Part shown: piece after piece, positions 4,970 to 5,701 of the stretch
Position numbering within the stretch: position 1 is the stretch's first letter
How the letters are laid out: the number at the start of each line of letters is the position of its first letter
NCBI GenBank assembly: GCA_030743915.1
Contig: JASLRP010000164.1
Coordinates: 1 to 5,701 of the forward strand
Direction: 5' to 3'
From: SAR202 cluster bacterium
GTDB lineage: Bacteria; Chloroflexota; Dehalococcoidia; Lucifugimonadales; UBA1123
DNA: 5,701 nt
The notes under the pieces: generated by a model
Databases searched by the model: none
What the model was told of the DNA's origin: nothing
Seen by the model: only the letters and a program-made list of their open reading frames with translations
Position numbers and translations under genes: made by a program

Positions 4970-5701
4970 TTGGGCGAGATTAAGGTCGCAATAATTGGGG
5001 TCGGGAACTGCGCTTCGTCCCTGGTACAGGGGATTGAGAAGTACGGGGACACCACATCAGAGGGCGCGATTCCGGGCATCATGCACCCGGTGTTGGGTGA
5101 GTATGGAATAGGGGATATCAAAATCGTCGCCGCGTTTGATGTTGACGCTAATAAGGTTGGGTTGGATGTGTCAGAGGCGATTTTCGCCAGCCCTAACAAC
5201 ACAATGAAATTCCAGGACGTGCCAAACAGCGGCGTTACTGTTCAGCGCGGCATGACCCACGATGGCGTCGGGCGCTACATGTCCGAAATCATCGAGAAGG
5301 CTCCCGGACCCACGGATGATATCGCCGGCACTCTTCGCGAACGGGAAGTGGACGTTGTTATCAATTATCTGCCTGTGGGTTCGGAAGAGGCCACGAGATG
5401 GTATGTTGAGCAGGTATTGGCGGCAGGCTCTGGTTTCATCAACTGCATGCCGGTTTTTGTGGCCAGCGGCGAGGGTGATTACTGGCAGAAGAGATTCCGC
5501 GAGGCCGGTTCGCCCATAATCGGTGACGACATCAAGTCTCAGGTTGGGGCGACGATCATCCATCGAGTCCTGACCCGTCTGTTCATGGACAGGGGTGTAA
5601 AACTGGACCACACATATCAGCTCAACTTTGGCGGGAATTCGGATTTCCTGAACATGCTGGAACGCGACAGGCTGGTATCCAAGAAAATTTCGAAGACCAA
5701 T
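4970..5701 (+). CDS. ino1: Inositol-3-phosphate synthase (myo-inositol-1-phosphate synthase), 3' part missing
   Basis: Converts D-glucose 6-phosphate to 1L-myo-inositol 1-phosphate in an NAD-dependent, redox-neutral reaction in the cytoplasm. It is the entry point to phosphatidylinositol, mycothiol-type thiols and inositol solutes. 244 residues are visible, roughly two thirds of the usual 360 or so for the actinobacterial-type enzyme. Hallmarks in order: the NAD-binding VAIIGVGNCASSL (6-18), AAFDVD (54-59), a segment with VTVQRG (89-94), NYLPVGSEEA (132-141), INCMPVF (157-163), GDDIKSQVGAT (185-195) with the conserved DDxKS lysine at 189, and the NFGGNSDFLNMLERDRL segment (219-235). The reading frame is intact to the right edge. 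The start is TTG: an in-frame TGA lies two codons upstream and GTC AAG-type starts are absent. It is transcribed divergently from the MFS gene. Family identity is firm; the downstream product of the inositol phosphate is not shown here. Confidence 0.95.
   Translation, partial: MGEIKVAIIGVGNCASSLVQGIEKYGDTTSEGAIPGIMHPVLGEYGIGDIKIVAAFDVDANKVGLDVSEAIFASPNNTMKFQDVPNSGVTVQRGMTHDGVGRYMSEIIEKAPGPTDDIAGTLREREVDVVINYLPVGSEEATRWYVEQVLAAGSGFINCMPVFVASGEGDYWQKRFREAGSPIIGDDIKSQVGATIIHRVLTRLFMDRGVKLDHTYQLNFGGNSDFLNMLERDRLVSKKISKTN

Noticed and set aside
4705..4983. 92-residue plus-strand open frame across the divergent intergenic region
   Set aside because: It crosses both predicted promoters and the palindrome, has no recognisable motif, and ends inside the inositol-phosphate synthase gene. 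A leader peptide is possible but unsupported.
5171..5611. 146-residue minus-strand open frame opposite the inositol-phosphate synthase
   Set aside because: It is antisense to strongly conserved coding sequence and has no recognisable features.

Overview
The window holds five protein-coding genes in an ordinary bacterial chromosomal arrangement. No RNA gene, mobile element, CRISPR array or phage signature was seen. The layout is compact, moderately GC-rich by eye and rich in TTG starts. The protein flavours (an actinobacterial/Chloroflexi-type inositol-phosphate synthase and an OFA/MCT-like transporter) suggest an uncultured bacterium, possibly Chloroflexota (SAR202/Dehalococcoidia-like). That placement is inference from recognised protein styles, not from a marker gene.

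Left block, minus strand: glmU (about 686-2074) is followed after 45 bp by the 5' part of a CNNM/CorC (DUF21 plus CBS) membrane protein that runs off the left edge. The two are probably co-transcribed from a sigma70-like promoter at 2156-2184.

Middle block: a 237-bp divergent intergenic region separates glmU from a plus-strand D-2-hydroxyacid dehydrogenase. The dehydrogenase is best started at a TTG at 2312 and ends at 3367. It converges on a minus-strand major facilitator transporter (3438-4730). The 70-bp gap between them is mostly a perfect 15-bp stem with a 4-nt loop, probably a bidirectional terminator.

Right block: a 239-bp divergent intergenic region carries a good minus-strand promoter for the transporter, with a palindrome at its predicted start point, and a plausible extended -10 promoter for a plus-strand inositol-3-phosphate synthase. 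That last gene starts at a TTG at 4970 and is cut by the right edge.

Functionally, GlmU makes UDP-GlcNAc and the inositol-phosphate synthase makes 1L-myo-inositol 1-phosphate. These are the two substrates of an MshA-type glycosyltransferase, but nothing here proves such a pathway. The dehydrogenase and transporter could share a carboxylate substrate, also unproven. I found no convincing previously undescribed system. The points most worth a second look are the divergent DUF21 membrane domain, the degenerate Rossmann glycine motif of the dehydrogenase, the palindrome/hairpin pair at the transporter start, and the repeated TTG starts.
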